DNA of 64,000 nt from Lasiosphaeria ovina (lineage: Eukaryota > Ascomycota > Sordariomycetes > Sordariales > Lasiosphaeriaceae), in contig JAULSN010000003.1 of NCBI GenBank assembly GCA_033439765.1, positions 2,418,001 through 2,482,000 of the forward strand, given 5' to 3'. Of the stretch, positions 52,715-64,000 are shown piece by piece. How positions within the stretch are numbered: the first letter of the stretch is position 1; every line of letters starts with the position of its first letter. The position numbers and the translations under genes are program-made. A model generated the notes under the pieces. The model was not told the DNA's origin. It worked only from the letters and a program-made list of their open reading frames with translations, and did not search any database.

Positions 52715-55700
52715 ATGGCACAGCCAGGCTCGCCCAGCTCCCACACGCTTTCAGCGGCCGTCTTCTGCCCACAAAACAAGCCCCCAACAACACAATACAT
52801 GTCGACCGTCCGCCGGCAGCTCCGCGGACACCCCCAGCTGCAAGGCTTCTGCCAGGCCATTCTCGACCTGCCATCGACATGGTCCATCTTTGCCCGCGCC
52901 AACGCCGACATCGCAGCCCTGGGCCCGTCAGCCTCTGCCTACCCGCACCAGCTGCGGGCATGGCTCGCCGACGACGCACCGCTCGAGATCCCCGGCGTCA
53001 TGTCCGGGATCCTGGCGCTGCCGCTGCTGACCATCATCCAGGTCGTGCAGTACTTCCAGTACCTGACCTGGCGCGGCATCGGCCACGCGCAGTTTCTGCG
53101 CGAGATCAGGGCTGCCGGCGGGGGCGCGCAGGGGTTCTGCGGCGGGCTGCTGCCGGCGATGGCCGTCGCGGCGTCCAGGGACGAGGCCGAGGTGGTCGGC
53201 AATGCCGCGAGGGCGCTGCGGATAGCGCTGGGCATCGGAGCATACGGAGAGCTGGGCGACGATGAGAATGAGCCCGGGCCGACGACGGTGGTTCTGCGGG
53301 CAAAGTACGAGGGGCAGGCGGATGAGATTGTTGCGAGGTTTCCAGGGGTAAGTATCGCTCTGCTGAACATTTCTCACAAATCAGCAGTAAAGAAGAAAGA
53401 CGACGAGCGCTAACAAGTTCATCACCAGGCACACGTCTCCGCCATAACCGACCCGCTATCAGTGAGCATCGTGGGCCCGGTGCGTGTTCTCGAGGCGCTG
53501 AAGAAGTCGGTAGAGACCGACGACGGTCTCCCGGTGACGCAGGTAAACCTGCGCGGCAAAGTACACAACCCGGAGAACCGGTCGCTCTCGGCCGAGTTTT
53601 GCCGGCTGTGTGACGAGCACGACGAATTGCGCTTGCCCACGGCCGACGCCCTCTTGGTACCCGTCCGAGCGAACGCTACTGGCGAGCTCCTCGGCCAAGG
53701 ACCGCTGCCTCTAGCCCACGAGATCATATACAGCACGCTTGTGACGCGGTGCGAGTGGCACACGCTGCTCCAGGGAATGTCGAAACAGATCAAAGAAACG
53801 TCGAGTGGCACCACACACACGTTCGCCATGTTTGGCACCGGCCGCAAGAACTGTGTTCCTTCAGCAGCATTTGAGGAGAACGGCCTGTCGATAACGAAGC
53901 TCGACGTCATGCAGACTGTGGCAGCGCCACATCTGCACAAGTCCATCCTCAGCGTCGAAGGATATCCAAAAGACGCCATCGCCATTGTTGGTGCGGCCTG
54001 TCGACTTCCAGGCGCAGACTCGCTCGAGGACCTGTGGGATGTGGTCAGCTCTGGCCAGTCCAAGGCCACCCCGCTGCCCGCGAGCCGGCTCGACGGAAAC
54101 CTGGCATCCCGAGTGTCACTCGACAGCAAGCGCCAGGGCACCACCCAGCAGTGGTGGGGCAACTTTGTGGAAAACATTGACGCCTTCGACAACACCTTCT
54201 TCGGCATCAGCCCGCGCGAGGCCCAGTACATGGACCCGCAGCAGCGCCTGCTGCTGGAGACGGCCTACGAGGCCCTCGACAGTGCCGGCTACCTGCGCCA
54301 CCACAGACGCGACGACTTCGACAACGTCGGGTGCTTCGTGGGGACGACGTACGTCGAGTACCTAGAGAACACGACAGGGTACGGCGCCACGGCATACGCG
54401 GCACCCGGCACTATCCGCGCCTTCCAGACGGGCCGGATCAGCTACCATTTCGGCTGGAGCGGCCCCTCAGAGGCCATCGACACGGCATGCTCGTCGTCTC
54501 TGGTCGCCATTCATCGGGCCTGCCGGGCGCTGCAGGCGAGCGAGTGCCCCATGGCTCTCGCCGGCGGCGTCAACCTCATCACCGGCATCCAAAACTTTTT
54601 GGACCTGGGCAAAGCAGGCTTCCTGAGCACGACAGGGCAGTGCAAGCCCTTTGACGAAGCCGCCGATGGATACTGTCGGGCCGACGGCGTAGGGCTGGTG
54701 GTCCTGAAGCCGCTACGGCAGGCCGTGGCAGACGGAGACCACGTGCTGGGCGTGATCCCTGGCATCGCAACAAACCACGGCGGTCTATCGTCATCTATCA
54801 CAGTGCCATATTCTCGAGCCCAGACGAGCCTGTTCAGAAATGTCCTCGAGCGGACAGGACTGGCGCCCCACCACATCTCGTACGTCGAAGCTCACGGGCC
54901 GGGGACACAGGTCGGCGATCCCATTGAGATATCGAGCGTACGCGAAGTTCTAGGCGGCGCGGCGAGACGCGGTGCCGACGAGCTGCTCGTCTTGGGCTCG
55001 CTCAAAGGAAATGTCGGCCACAGTGAAACGGCGGCGGGCGTTGGTAGCCTGCTCAAGGTCCTGGCCATGCTCCAGCACCGCCAACTGCCACCACTGGCTG
55101 GCTTTCGCACCCTCAACCCAAAGATAGCCGCCCTCGAGCCCGATCGCCTTGCCATCAACAGTGCTGGCATCCAACCCTGGACAGCCCCTTTCCGGGCTGC
55201 GCTCATCAACAGCTATGGCGCGGCTGGAAGCAACTCGGCACTCATTTGCTCCGAAGCGCCACGTGGTAGCGAGTCGGTCACAAGTGCTCCAGTGCCTGGT
55301 AGCGGAAGCGCCAATGAGGAGCTCAGCTATCCCATCCTGTTGAGCGCCGCAAATGCCGACAGTCTCGAGATGAACGCGACAAAGCTCGCGTCTTATTTGC
55401 AGAGGACGGATCAGAGTATGGAGCCTCTCAGCATCGGAAACGTGTCTCTGACACTGTATGAGCGCCGAAAACACCACAACATGCGATGGGTAGGCACCGA
55501 CAGCGACTTGAGCGCCTTGACTCAGAAACTGGGACCAGAATCCGGCTCGGTCGCCAAGGACATGTTTGAAGTTGCCTCGCCAGAGACCGTAAAACCTGTT
55601 GTTCTCGTCTTCTCGGGCCAGTCCAAGCGGAACATTCAGCTCAACCGTGACTGGTACCGCTGGTTTCCCCGCCTGCGCTTCCATCTCGAGAGATGCAACG

Positions 55701-58468
55701 ACATCATCAAGAGCCTCGGTCATGACGCCATCCTCCCCCACGTGCTTTTCCAGTCGGAGCCTGTCTCGGATGTCGTTGCCCTGCAGTGCGGCACGTTTGC
55801 CGTGCAGTTTGCCTGTGCGCAGACGTGGATCGACGCTGGTCTCAAAGTGGAGGTCGTCGTGGGCCACAGCTTTGGCGAGCTTACAGCCATGGTGGTCTCG
55901 GGTGTCTTGTCCCTGGAAGACGGGGTCCGGTTGGTGTCGACAAGAGCCTCGTTGATGAAGGAGAAATGGGGCCCCGAGCGCGGGACCATGCTTGCCATCC
56001 ACGCGGCCCCTGCTATGGTCGGAGATGTTATCGCCGCGGTCTGCGCTACTAACCCGACGGCGGCCAGGCGCTTGGAGATTGCCTGCTTCAACGGCCCTGC
56101 AAGCCAGGTCGTTGTAGGCTCGGCATCTGACATAGAGCGAGCGGAGCAGGTACTCCGCCACGATCCGCGATTCGGACCTGTCAAGTGCCAGCGTGTAGAC
56201 GTCAGTCACGGATTCCACTCGGTCTTCACCGAGTCCATCCTGGAGGATTTGGAGGCCTCAGCAAGGTCGTTGACCTTCAACCCTCCAGTCATCCGCCTCG
56301 AGACGTGCACAGAGACGCCGCTCGACTCCATCAGCCACGGCCGCATCGCCAAGCACACGCGAACGCCCGTCTTCTTCAGCCAGGCCATTGCTCGCATCGA
56401 GGAACGGCTCGGGGCTTGCATCTGGCTAGAGGCTGGAGCCGACTCTCCCATCATTTCCATGGCGAAGAAGGCCGTGCAAAACGCGGGCGCCAACCACGTC
56501 TCTGTGTCGCTTAAATCCAGCGAACCGCAGCACAAGGCTGCGTTGGCCGCTGCCACTGCCGCTCTCTGGCGAGAGGGGGTTTCTGTATCCTTCTGGCCTT
56601 TCATCACCCCGGTAGACTCGAGCCTCCGTCCCGTATGGCTGCCGCCGTACCAGTTCCAGCGCAAGCGCCACTGGCTCGATTGGATCGACCCAGTCGACCA
56701 AGCGCGGAAAGCAGGCCTCGCCAGCCACGGGGAGCAGCATCCGCTCCTGCAGGGCAGGACCGCCGCCCCAGCCGCTCTGGTGACGCCGGTGGGCACGCTT
56801 TCTGACTCGTGGGCGTCGCTGCAGTTCACGCTGCACACGGCGACGCGGCGGTTCACCGACATCGTGTCGGGTCACGCCATCCGCGGCCTCCCGCTCTGCC
56901 CAGCCTCCATGTACATGGAGAGCGTGGTCATGGCGGCGCAGCAGATCAAGCCCGAGATCGGCTTCCAGGCCTTCCAGTTCGAGCACATGACCTTCCCGGG
57001 GGCGCTCGGGCTCGACCCAGACCGCCACGTCGTGCTGACCATGGAAGGGGCGGGCGAGTACCTGGCGTGGAAGTTCTCCTTTGGCAGCAGCAACCCACAG
57101 GCCAAACACGCTTCCGCGGCCAGGGGCGCGGTTGGGAAAGCTGCCGCCGCCGCCGCCGCCGCCACCGCCGCCGCCACCACCACCCACGCCAAAGGCGGCT
57201 TCAGCGTCGCGTCGCGCGCCGACCTGGGCCTCTTGGAGCGCGTCGTGCATGGACGCATGGTGGCTATGCTCGCAGACCCGCGGGCCGAGCGGCTGGGGAC
57301 GAGACGCGCGTACGCGCTGTTCTCGCGCGTTGTCAACTACAGCCCGCTGCTGCGCGGCATCGAGAGCATCACGATGCTAGGCGGTGAGCATGCGGTGGCG
57401 CGCGTGCGGCGGCCGCAGGTCGACCGGCAGCAGGAGCAGGGTTCGGAGAGCACGGCCGCGCGGGTGTGCGACACGATCGGCATCGACACGTTCATCCAGG
57501 TGGTCGGGCTGCTGATGAACAGCGGCGAGGGGTGCCCGGAGGACGAAGTGTTCATCGCGACGGGCATCGACCGGATCTTTGTGCAGGACTGCGACTTCGC
57601 GGGCGTCGACGAGTGGGACGTGTACGCCACGTGTCTATCGCGCGGAGGCAGAGACGGCCGAGAGGTCGCCGGGGACTTAATGGTGTTCACGCGCGAGGGA
57701 AGGCTGGTGCTGACGGGCTCGGGGATCCGCTTCACGCGCTATCCCATCGCCAAGCTTGAGAGGCTGCTCGAGAAGACTTCGGCTTCGACGGCTTCCAAGA
57801 AGACCTCGGCTGCAATCGACGGGGGAGGCGACAGGCGCGTCCCTGCCATTTCGACAGCGGCATCAGCCCTCCCAGGTCCGGGACATGTGGCAAGACACCA
57901 CGACCAAGGGGAAAAGACGTTGGTGGGCGAAGAGCTGTTGTCGTCGACGGCAGATGCAAAGTTCAAGCTCGGAATGCGGGGCTTGGATTCGATGATGGCA
58001 GTCCGGCTTGCTGGACAGCTGAAGCAGACAATTGGGGGTGGGGCGGCAGGGCCCAAGGAGAGTGGGCCCGGGCCCCTTACGCTAGCTACAGGGGACATGA
58101 AGCTCCACCAGCACCAAGAACCCCCCCAGCTTACTCCGCCAAGCTCCAGCCCCAGCGACGACGGAGCGAGCCACGGCAACGACAACCTCAAGCATGCTTC
58201 GAGCGACGCCTGGGCCATGCGCACACGGCAGCGGCTGCTCGAGCTGATCTCGGAAAACAGCGGCGCGCCGCCGACAAGTATCCACGACGGTGCGAGCCTG
58301 CAGGATATCGGCCTCGACTCCCTGTCTCTGATGGAGCTCAAGTCGTCGGTCGAGGACACATTCGTCGTTCAGCTCGGCCACGACGACCTGCACGCAATGT
58401 CCACCGTCGCCGACATGCTCGACCTGCTGCGTCCGAGCGGGCAGATGGACGTGCTTGTGGTTCCTTGA
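52715..58468 (+). CDS. NR-PKS 2: SAT-KS-AT-PT-ACP(?)-ACP, no thioesterase
   Basis: Two exons, 52715-53347 and 53429-58468, give 1,890 residues. SAT: Cys142 in QGFCGGLLPA. KS: Cys565 in DTACSSS, EAHGPGT (Pro replaces the usual Thr) and GHSETAAG. AT: GHSFGE near 1025. PT: His near 1360 in SGHAIRGLPLCPAS and Asp near 1564 in GIDTFIQVVG, with an Ala/Thr-rich insertion between them. A first ACP-like site, GMRGLDSMMAV (Ser near 1732), lacks a clear first helix. The second ACP, DIGLDSLSLMEL (Ser near 1842), looks complete. The protein ends 48 residues later, with no thioesterase, Claisen cyclase, methyltransferase or reductase. It probably makes a small aromatic acid thioester (orsellinate-like) needing release in trans. 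The single intron is in exactly the same position as in NR-PKS 1. Confidence 0.93.
57141..57185 (+). repeat. GCC trinucleotide microsatellite inside NR-PKS 2
   Basis: A run of gccgcc with a few acc units, encoding a stretch of eight Ala and further Ala/Thr in a loop of the product-template domain. It stays in frame. Such runs are prone to length change and to assembly error. Confidence 0.8.
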
Positions 58469-59175
58469 CACCCACGTTCTGCGGTCCTCACACAAAGCAT
58501 AAAGCGTCACATGCACAGGCACGAGGAGGGAGAAACGCAACGATTGTGTCTAACTGCATCTCAAAGGGGCTAGGTGATGTATGATAGAAGAAATATAACG
58601 CATAACCGGGGCAGAGGAGACGCAATAACTCGGGTAATGATGATATAGAACCCCTTTCTTTCTCCTTTCTAAACCAAGCCAGGGTCAAGGGGGGAGGCCC
58701 AACGGGCCATTGAAATAGAGTGAATTATTCCTCATGGAGCCTGAACCGCTCTCCCCGACGGTAATTCCGTGTGTATACGGTTAGGGTTGGCTATTTATAG
58801 CCTTAGAATAGGGGGTTCGCAGGGTCGTGACTCTGAGACATCCCTTCGTGGTCTCCGACCAATACGAGTCCGCAGCCCAAATCTGCAAACAAGGATGAAA
58901 GGAAGAAGTATGAAGTTAAACTCCCTACCCCCGGAAGCACCGATCGTGTGCTGTGATAACTATGAAAGAGTGGCCGATGTTCTGCCATCGCCATGATGAA
59001 AGGGAAAACCCGTGTTTGTGCAACCTTCATTATGTGTGTGATACCGTAAAAAAAGGTTTAAGAGTGACGTCAGCCTTTGAAAAAGGTTCGATTCCTTCTC
59101 TTGTTGTTGGTCGTTTTCGGAGTGCACAGTGTTATGTGAGCTAACCGACGAGCAAGCTTCCTCAGGATCGCTCGC
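58469..59175. other. Convergent 3' flanks, cluster right edge
   Basis: About 700 bases between NR-PKS 2 and the convergent BTB gene. It is noticeably more AT-rich than the cluster. I see no gene, and a T-loop-like word at 59089 is not part of a tRNA. Confidence 0.55.
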
Positions 59176-60780
59176 CTAGTAGCCGTCCCGGTCCGACTCG
59201 TCGCTCAGCGGCTCCGTATGCTGCGAGCCGCTGTACTCGGAAGAATCATTGGGCTCCACATTCTTGTCAGACACAAAGTCGTTTTCGGCCACGGTAGGCT
59301 CAATGGAGTTGAGGACGCCGAGCGCCGGGGTCATCGACGGGGATTTTTTGACCTTGACTGGGACGACAGAGGCCTTCTTTCTTGGACGGCCGACCTTCTT
59401 GTCACTGCGAGGCTTTGGGGTACCACGGGGCTTGGGATTGTCGGTGGTCTTTAGCTTCCTGCCCTTGGGCTTAGATATCTGCACCGGCTTGGTGACTAGC
59501 TCAGGGGCAACGCCGGGGCCGAGCTGCTTGGGTGCGATCTTGGGTTCTTGGCGCCACAGGGGTTGGGGATTGTCGCGGTTCTTACGCACGCAGCTCATGC
59601 AGTATGCGGCGGGGCGGACGATGACCTGGAAGGGGTTGTACATGGCCTTGGGATAGAAGCCTTCGTCGAAGCACTCCTGACAGTTTGCACAGCGGTCCGG
59701 GTGCTGCGTCTTGTGGGTGTGGTCGAGCGTGGCGCACGTGGCCCTGGTGGTCGTGTCGCCCGGCAGCCACTTTGACAGGTTGCTGCCCATGGTCAGTCGG
59801 AACATGTCGTTGCCGAACATGGGGCACCGTTCCGACAACGAGAGGAACGCGTTGGAGCCATCCTCCTTCGTCTTGAGCAGCCGCTCCCGGCCGGCCCAGA
59901 CAAAACTAGACAGCAGCGACTGGAGGCGCGTAGGGCGCTGGGCCTCGGTGTATGCCTCCCAAATAACCTGGATGAGCTCCTCAATGTACTGCTCGTGGCC
60001 GTCCAGCTCCCCATCCATGATGCCGTTGCGGCCCGACTTCTTGATATCGTAAGAGCAAAGCTGGCGGAGCTTCTCGTCGCAGAAAACACCCAGGAGACCA
60101 AGCGCGTCGTCACACAGCGGCTCAAGCTCGAAGGCGTCTCCTAGGGCGAAGAGCTTGGCGAATCGGGTGAAGGAGGCGTTGGCCTCCTGGTTCCAGATTT
60201 TATCGAGGACTTCAGGCGAGAGTGTGAAATTAGCTCAGCACCTCACGAGATGGAAAAGGCAGGTCATGTGCGACTGGGGTGTGGGATGAGGCGGCAAGGA
60301 CGGAGATAAGAGTTTAGGCGAGAGCGTGTCCGGTTTGCTTACCGCCCGAATAGATGAAGTGGAGGAGCGTGTTGATGTCCTCCTCTTTGTGGTTGTGGAG
60401 GTTCACAACGTTGGTCTGTCTCTCCTGTTTTCACGGTGCGTTATTACAATGCCCGCATGATGCCCTATAGCAGTCAAAGATATTCCATCAGGACAGGCTC
60501 TACATACCTGATATTGGCCTGCGAAGGCCTTCAAAAACCACTTGCAGCGCGTGCACAAGATGGTCTTGTGCACCTTCCATTTGTATTTGACGCACACGAT
60601 TTCGGCGTCAGCGAAGTTGCCCGACTCGAGCAGGCTGTTTGACGTGGAAGGAGGGCCCAAATATTAACTCAGAGCAGACCAAGGACCAGGCGGATATGCC
60701 TTCAGCCCGTCAAGATAGGCGTGGTTGACCTACATGAGGTCGTCCTTGCCAAATCGGCCCTCTGCTGGTGAGGGCTCCAT
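59176..60780 (-). CDS. BTB/POZ-domain protein with C-terminal AT-hook
   Basis: Four exons, 60780-60734, 60634-60508, 60424-60343 and 60209-59176, give 429 residues with all phases closing. The BTB domain fills the first ~120 residues: LLESGNFADAEIVC, WKVHKTILCTRCKWFLKAF, HKEEDINTLLHFIYSG, then FAKLFALGDAFELEPL. A middle region has paired cysteines (CANCQECF, YCMSC) that may bind zinc. The C-terminus is basic and low-complexity, with KVGRPRKKA, a canonical AT-hook core. BTB proteins of this fungal type are abundant and mostly uncharacterised. The AT-hook suggests a nuclear, chromatin-linked role. It is probably outside the metabolite pathway. Confidence 0.8.
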
Positions 60781-63700
60781 GGTCACTACGAGTGCGTCTG
60801 TGGCTGGTCAGGAAGGTGTTGCTTAAGGAAGTGGAAGGGTGAACCTACATTTTAGATGCCTGCTAAAATAGAGGCAGTAGAAATTAGTCGCAGGGTCCTG
60901 CAGCCATCCAAGAGCCTTGTCGGGGCACCTGGAACCTGTAGCATGAGGTATAAGGCCTAGGGACCGACCTGGGCGGCTGTAGATATGTCCCGGGTCCTCA
61001 GGCAGCGGGATGGAGGGATAAGGTAGTAAGGTAAAGGTGTCTAGTAATGAGAAAAGACAAATTGGATGGGTTCAGAAGCGTGTGGTGTTTGGTTCAAGGG
61101 CCTGAGATATCCGTCATAGATGCAGAGGGGGGCTTACTGCTTGCGTTGGCACTCGATTTGCGAGGCCGTTTTCATCATTTGCGGCATGAACAGGCAGGCA
61201 TGCAGGTGTGCAGACGGAGGGCGGTGTTGGTTTTGAAGCCAAAGAAGAGCTGGGGATAATCTAGGAAGGAGTGCATACCTTTGATGCGGTCTCAAATGCC
61301 TTTTCCGGCGCTACGTGAGGTTCTCGCAGACAATTTTGGTGAACGTGAAGGCGGGTGGGCGGGAAGGTGAGAGCTGTTATTGGGAAGTTGAAGAGTGTGA
61401 AGGTAGGGTAGGCGGAAGGCGAGCTGCGGAAGAGCTGTTGATTATAATATGGAAGAAGGGGCAAGACAGGACGGGGTGCTCGAAAATTAGAGACGGACCT
61501 GAAATTTCTGCCTCTCCCGACAGGGTCTGTGCGCTGCTCTCGAGGCGTCAAAGCCGGATCGGGCAGGCACGAGTGGATGAATGAGCAGGCGAGCAGGCTG
61601 AAGACGGGACATTTGAGGGCGAGGCTTGGGTGTGTAACTTACAGAATTACGTTGTGCACCTGCCATCACGTTGAACCAGAATTGAGCGGCGTGATCGGAG
61701 GTAAAAATTGTGTAATACCTTTTGTGGAAGGTGCGAGGGAGCTGTCTGGGAGAAGTTTTCACGCAGGCTTAAGTGTGCTCTTTGGCGGTCGAAGTCATCC
61801 CTCGGCAAGCCATTCTGAGTGAAATGGGTCGTCTCCGATCTCTATAGACTCGCCGCGAGCGTCTCAACTCAAACTCCAGGGTTGGGTAACACATGGTGCG
61901 CTGCTCCTGAAACCCAGATTTATACAGCCAGTTCAACTTGGCTTCGGGATTCTAAATTGTGTTAGAGTAATTATTGTATTCGAGATGCGGACTGTGGATA
62001 TCATTTAACGTAGATGTAAACGAATCTAGCAGCGCGTCAGTTGGTTGATGATAAGTGGTGCCAAGAATGCGGAAGCTGGCCCGTTGAGACATGGTCTTGG
62101 CTCATCTGTCATTGATCATCGATAGAAGTCGGAATATTTAATTGCCTTGCTTATTTGATTGCTATTGTCATCGTCTGATTACAACTGAAATACCCATTAA
62201 TGGTATTACATCGGAGTTGGCTGAAGTCACGACAGACTATTTTGGGTTGTCGAATTCTATAAGTCACTAGGAAGCCATAGGAAAGAGTCGAGATTATGTA
62301 CCTCGATGCTCTTGTCCCCATAGCTGTGCGGCGTTTTTAGGGAGAAGCCAAAAATTAGCTGCCAGAGACTATGTGTGTTGGTAGCCAATCTTTGAAAACG
62401 CACCCATAGAAACGCCAACAAACGACCAGATGACAGATATTCCATTGCTCATATCGGCCCACCTAGTGGGTTAGTTTGGTGTACCATCGTCAAGCAAGTA
62501 ACTAGGCAAATAGTCTTTCAGTCATAGTTGGTAATATGTCAGCAATGGCGTTTAAATGATTGTTGCCGTATTTGTCCTGTGGTTAGATCTCTCGGAATCT
62601 TCCATCAATTCCTAGCAAACTTGTATATTACTCACTTAGTGGTGATTATTCCCCCCATAGAACGGGTCTAAACATTAAAGAACTGATCCCTACACCTGAG
62701 ATGTCTGCTCTAAGATCAAACATTAAGGCTATGGGCGGTGGAATCGAGATACAAGCTAGGATGAATTACGTCCACCCAGGCTGTTGCCCTTTCTTTAATT
62801 TGTACCACACCATCGCATCTTAGACAATCCGGCTACCTGCTAGAATTAGAGTTCTTAGATAGACCTTAGGAAACACGCTTAAATTGTCTTCTGCCTATCG
62901 GAGCTGTGCATAAAACCTACCAGATCACCCAAATACACCCCTGAGCTGTCAAAATGGCAACTCAGGCTTTTTAAAGACCTGTCCAAACCATCGAATGGCC
63001 ACATCAACCATGTCATCCAATAAGAGAGTGCATGGAAGAATTTCCACCAATAATATTGTGGCCGCTTCTGTTGGTGTAACTCTACTGGCAAGTTGTGAAG
63101 AGGTCAAGAGTTATCCTGAGCTTCTGTGGACCGAGCCTTACGAAGAAAAGTGGGTTCAACCCCGGTCTTCAAGGAGACTACGACCGGGTCTAACAGAAGG
63201 ACTTCTTAACCGGCCTATGCCGGACCAAAGGAGTGGAGAGATAAGAAAACTAAATCAGAAAAAAGAAACGTGTAGTCAATTAAATGAAAGCGTGAAGTCT
63301 TTTTCCACGTCCCTTCCATGCAGCAACCAAAGACAAAAACACTTCTTTATTTCAGAAGGCATTAGCAACATGCTAGAGATATTAATCACAGGCATTGATA
63401 TCGCTTCTAGAAGTCTGAGGCGTCCTCTCCGGAAGGCGGCTCATTGCGCACCGCGCTCAGTAAAGGGATAAATCGAGTGAGTAGGTGCCCAATCTAGTTG
63501 GCATCCGGTAACAAAGCCTAGTACGAACGGGGAACCTGGCTCTTGTATAACGTTAAATCAAGGAAACGGACCTCAAAAAGGGAAACAGCAGAGAGTGGTC
63601 GATACAAAGGTAAATCAATCGCGGAGAAGAGGCTGCCTCCGATAGGAAAGGGGCAGAATAACAAAGGCTGGCCTGAAACGGATAAAATCGAGCAACATTT

Positions 63701-64000
63701 CGATCTGAGCCGGACAGACACACCGTGTCTGTCTCTTCTGAAGCCCGCTTTTACACTATGCTCTGCAGCAGCTCTATAGTATCCTGTGAGGTTTATAGCA
63801 GCCAAACAAATAATCACGCCACCAACCAGGTAAATCATGTCTAGACAGTACCGGGTAGTCTCAGTACATTGGCAACCCAATACGCATGGGTCGCTCGAAA
63901 CATGGCTAGCGGTGCGTTGGGTCTCCTGCTAGCTTTCACAGCTTCACAAAGAGTTAGACGTCTAGTAGAAAGCAAATGGAAAGCCGACAGTCAAGCGGTC
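60781..64000. other. AT-richer region without recognisable genes
   Basis: About 3.2 kb. Open frames are short, none shows a known domain, and none can be spliced to another convincingly. Base composition is visibly lower in GC than the cluster, especially at 61,900-63,000. It could be a decayed transposon or plain intergenic DNA; no terminal repeats were found. Confidence 0.5.

Noticed and set aside
54950..56218. A 422-residue minus-strand open frame
   Set aside because: It is antisense to the KS-AT region of NR-PKS 2, which has intact motifs.
7579..58468. A trans-acting metallo-beta-lactamase thioesterase for NR-PKS 2
   Set aside because: No HxHxDH motif protein was seen on either strand of the window.
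59080..59100. tRNA-like word ggttcgattcc
   Set aside because: The T-stem has a mismatch, and no matching acceptor stem, D-arm or anticodon arm could be found upstream.
63150..63175. tRNA T-loop-like word gggttcaacccc
   Set aside because: It is a short palindrome only; no cloverleaf partners were found.
62995..63471. A 158-residue plus-strand open frame
   Set aside because: It has no recognisable domain, lies in an AT-richer gene-poor stretch and has no splice or promoter support.
1..64000. CRISPR arrays, bacterial operons, riboswitches
   Set aside because: Introns, Zn2Cys6 regulators and NR-PKS architecture show fungal nuclear DNA; no regularly spaced identical repeats were seen.

Overview
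The window comes from a filamentous ascomycete (Pezizomycotina). Most genes carry short spliceosomal introns of roughly 50-110 nt with GTRNGT-type donors. There are two fungal Zn2Cys6 regulators, and two non-reducing polyketide synthases (NR-PKS) with SAT and product-template domains, a combination restricted to such fungi. Species cannot be named from the sequence. No rRNA, tRNA or CRISPR array was seen. All exon models are hand-built from splice consensus, reading phase and family conservation, with no transcript evidence.

Layout. 1-424: 3' end of a phenol-hydroxylase-like FAD monooxygenase that starts outside the window. 425-7578: mostly gene-poor, with a MITE-like foldback element, degenerate tandem repeats, one DUF7924/PD-(D/E)XK-like gene (3908-5134) and a frameshifted relic resembling a Brr2-type helicase. 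7579-58468: a large secondary-metabolite cluster. In order it holds an FSH-type serine hydrolase; NR-PKS 1 (SAT-KS-AT-PT-ACP-CMeT-R); Zn2Cys6 regulator 1; an SDR; Zn2Cys6 regulator 2; a 14-TM MFS pump; secreted BBE-like FAD oxidase 1; a 12-TM MFS transporter; a CipB-like enoyl reductase; BBE-like oxidase 2; two Tri3-like acyltransferases transcribed divergently; a salicylate-hydroxylase-like FAD monooxygenase; a SAM methyltransferase; a Tri101-like acyltransferase; a P450; and NR-PKS 2 (SAT-KS-AT-PT-ACP-ACP, no releasing domain). 59176-60780: a BTB protein with an AT-hook, probably the right border. 60781-64000: no gene seen.

How the genes may work together (inference). The toolkit of a reductively releasing, C-methylating NR-PKS, an FSH hydrolase, a dearomatising-type FAD monooxygenase, BBE-like oxidases, an enoyl reductase and acyltransferases is that of azaphilone pathways (compare Monascus pigment, asperfuranone and azanigerone clusters). 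Monascus clusters supply the acyl arm from a fatty-acid synthase. Here a second NR-PKS sits in the same cluster and could supply an aromatic (orsellinate-like) acyl group, as proposed for mitorubrin-type azaphilones made by two NR-PKSs. NR-PKS 2 has no thioesterase, so an acyltransferase or the FSH hydrolase may release its product. A CCGGAGT word recurs 200-510 bp upstream of several biosynthetic genes and is a candidate pathway-regulator site.
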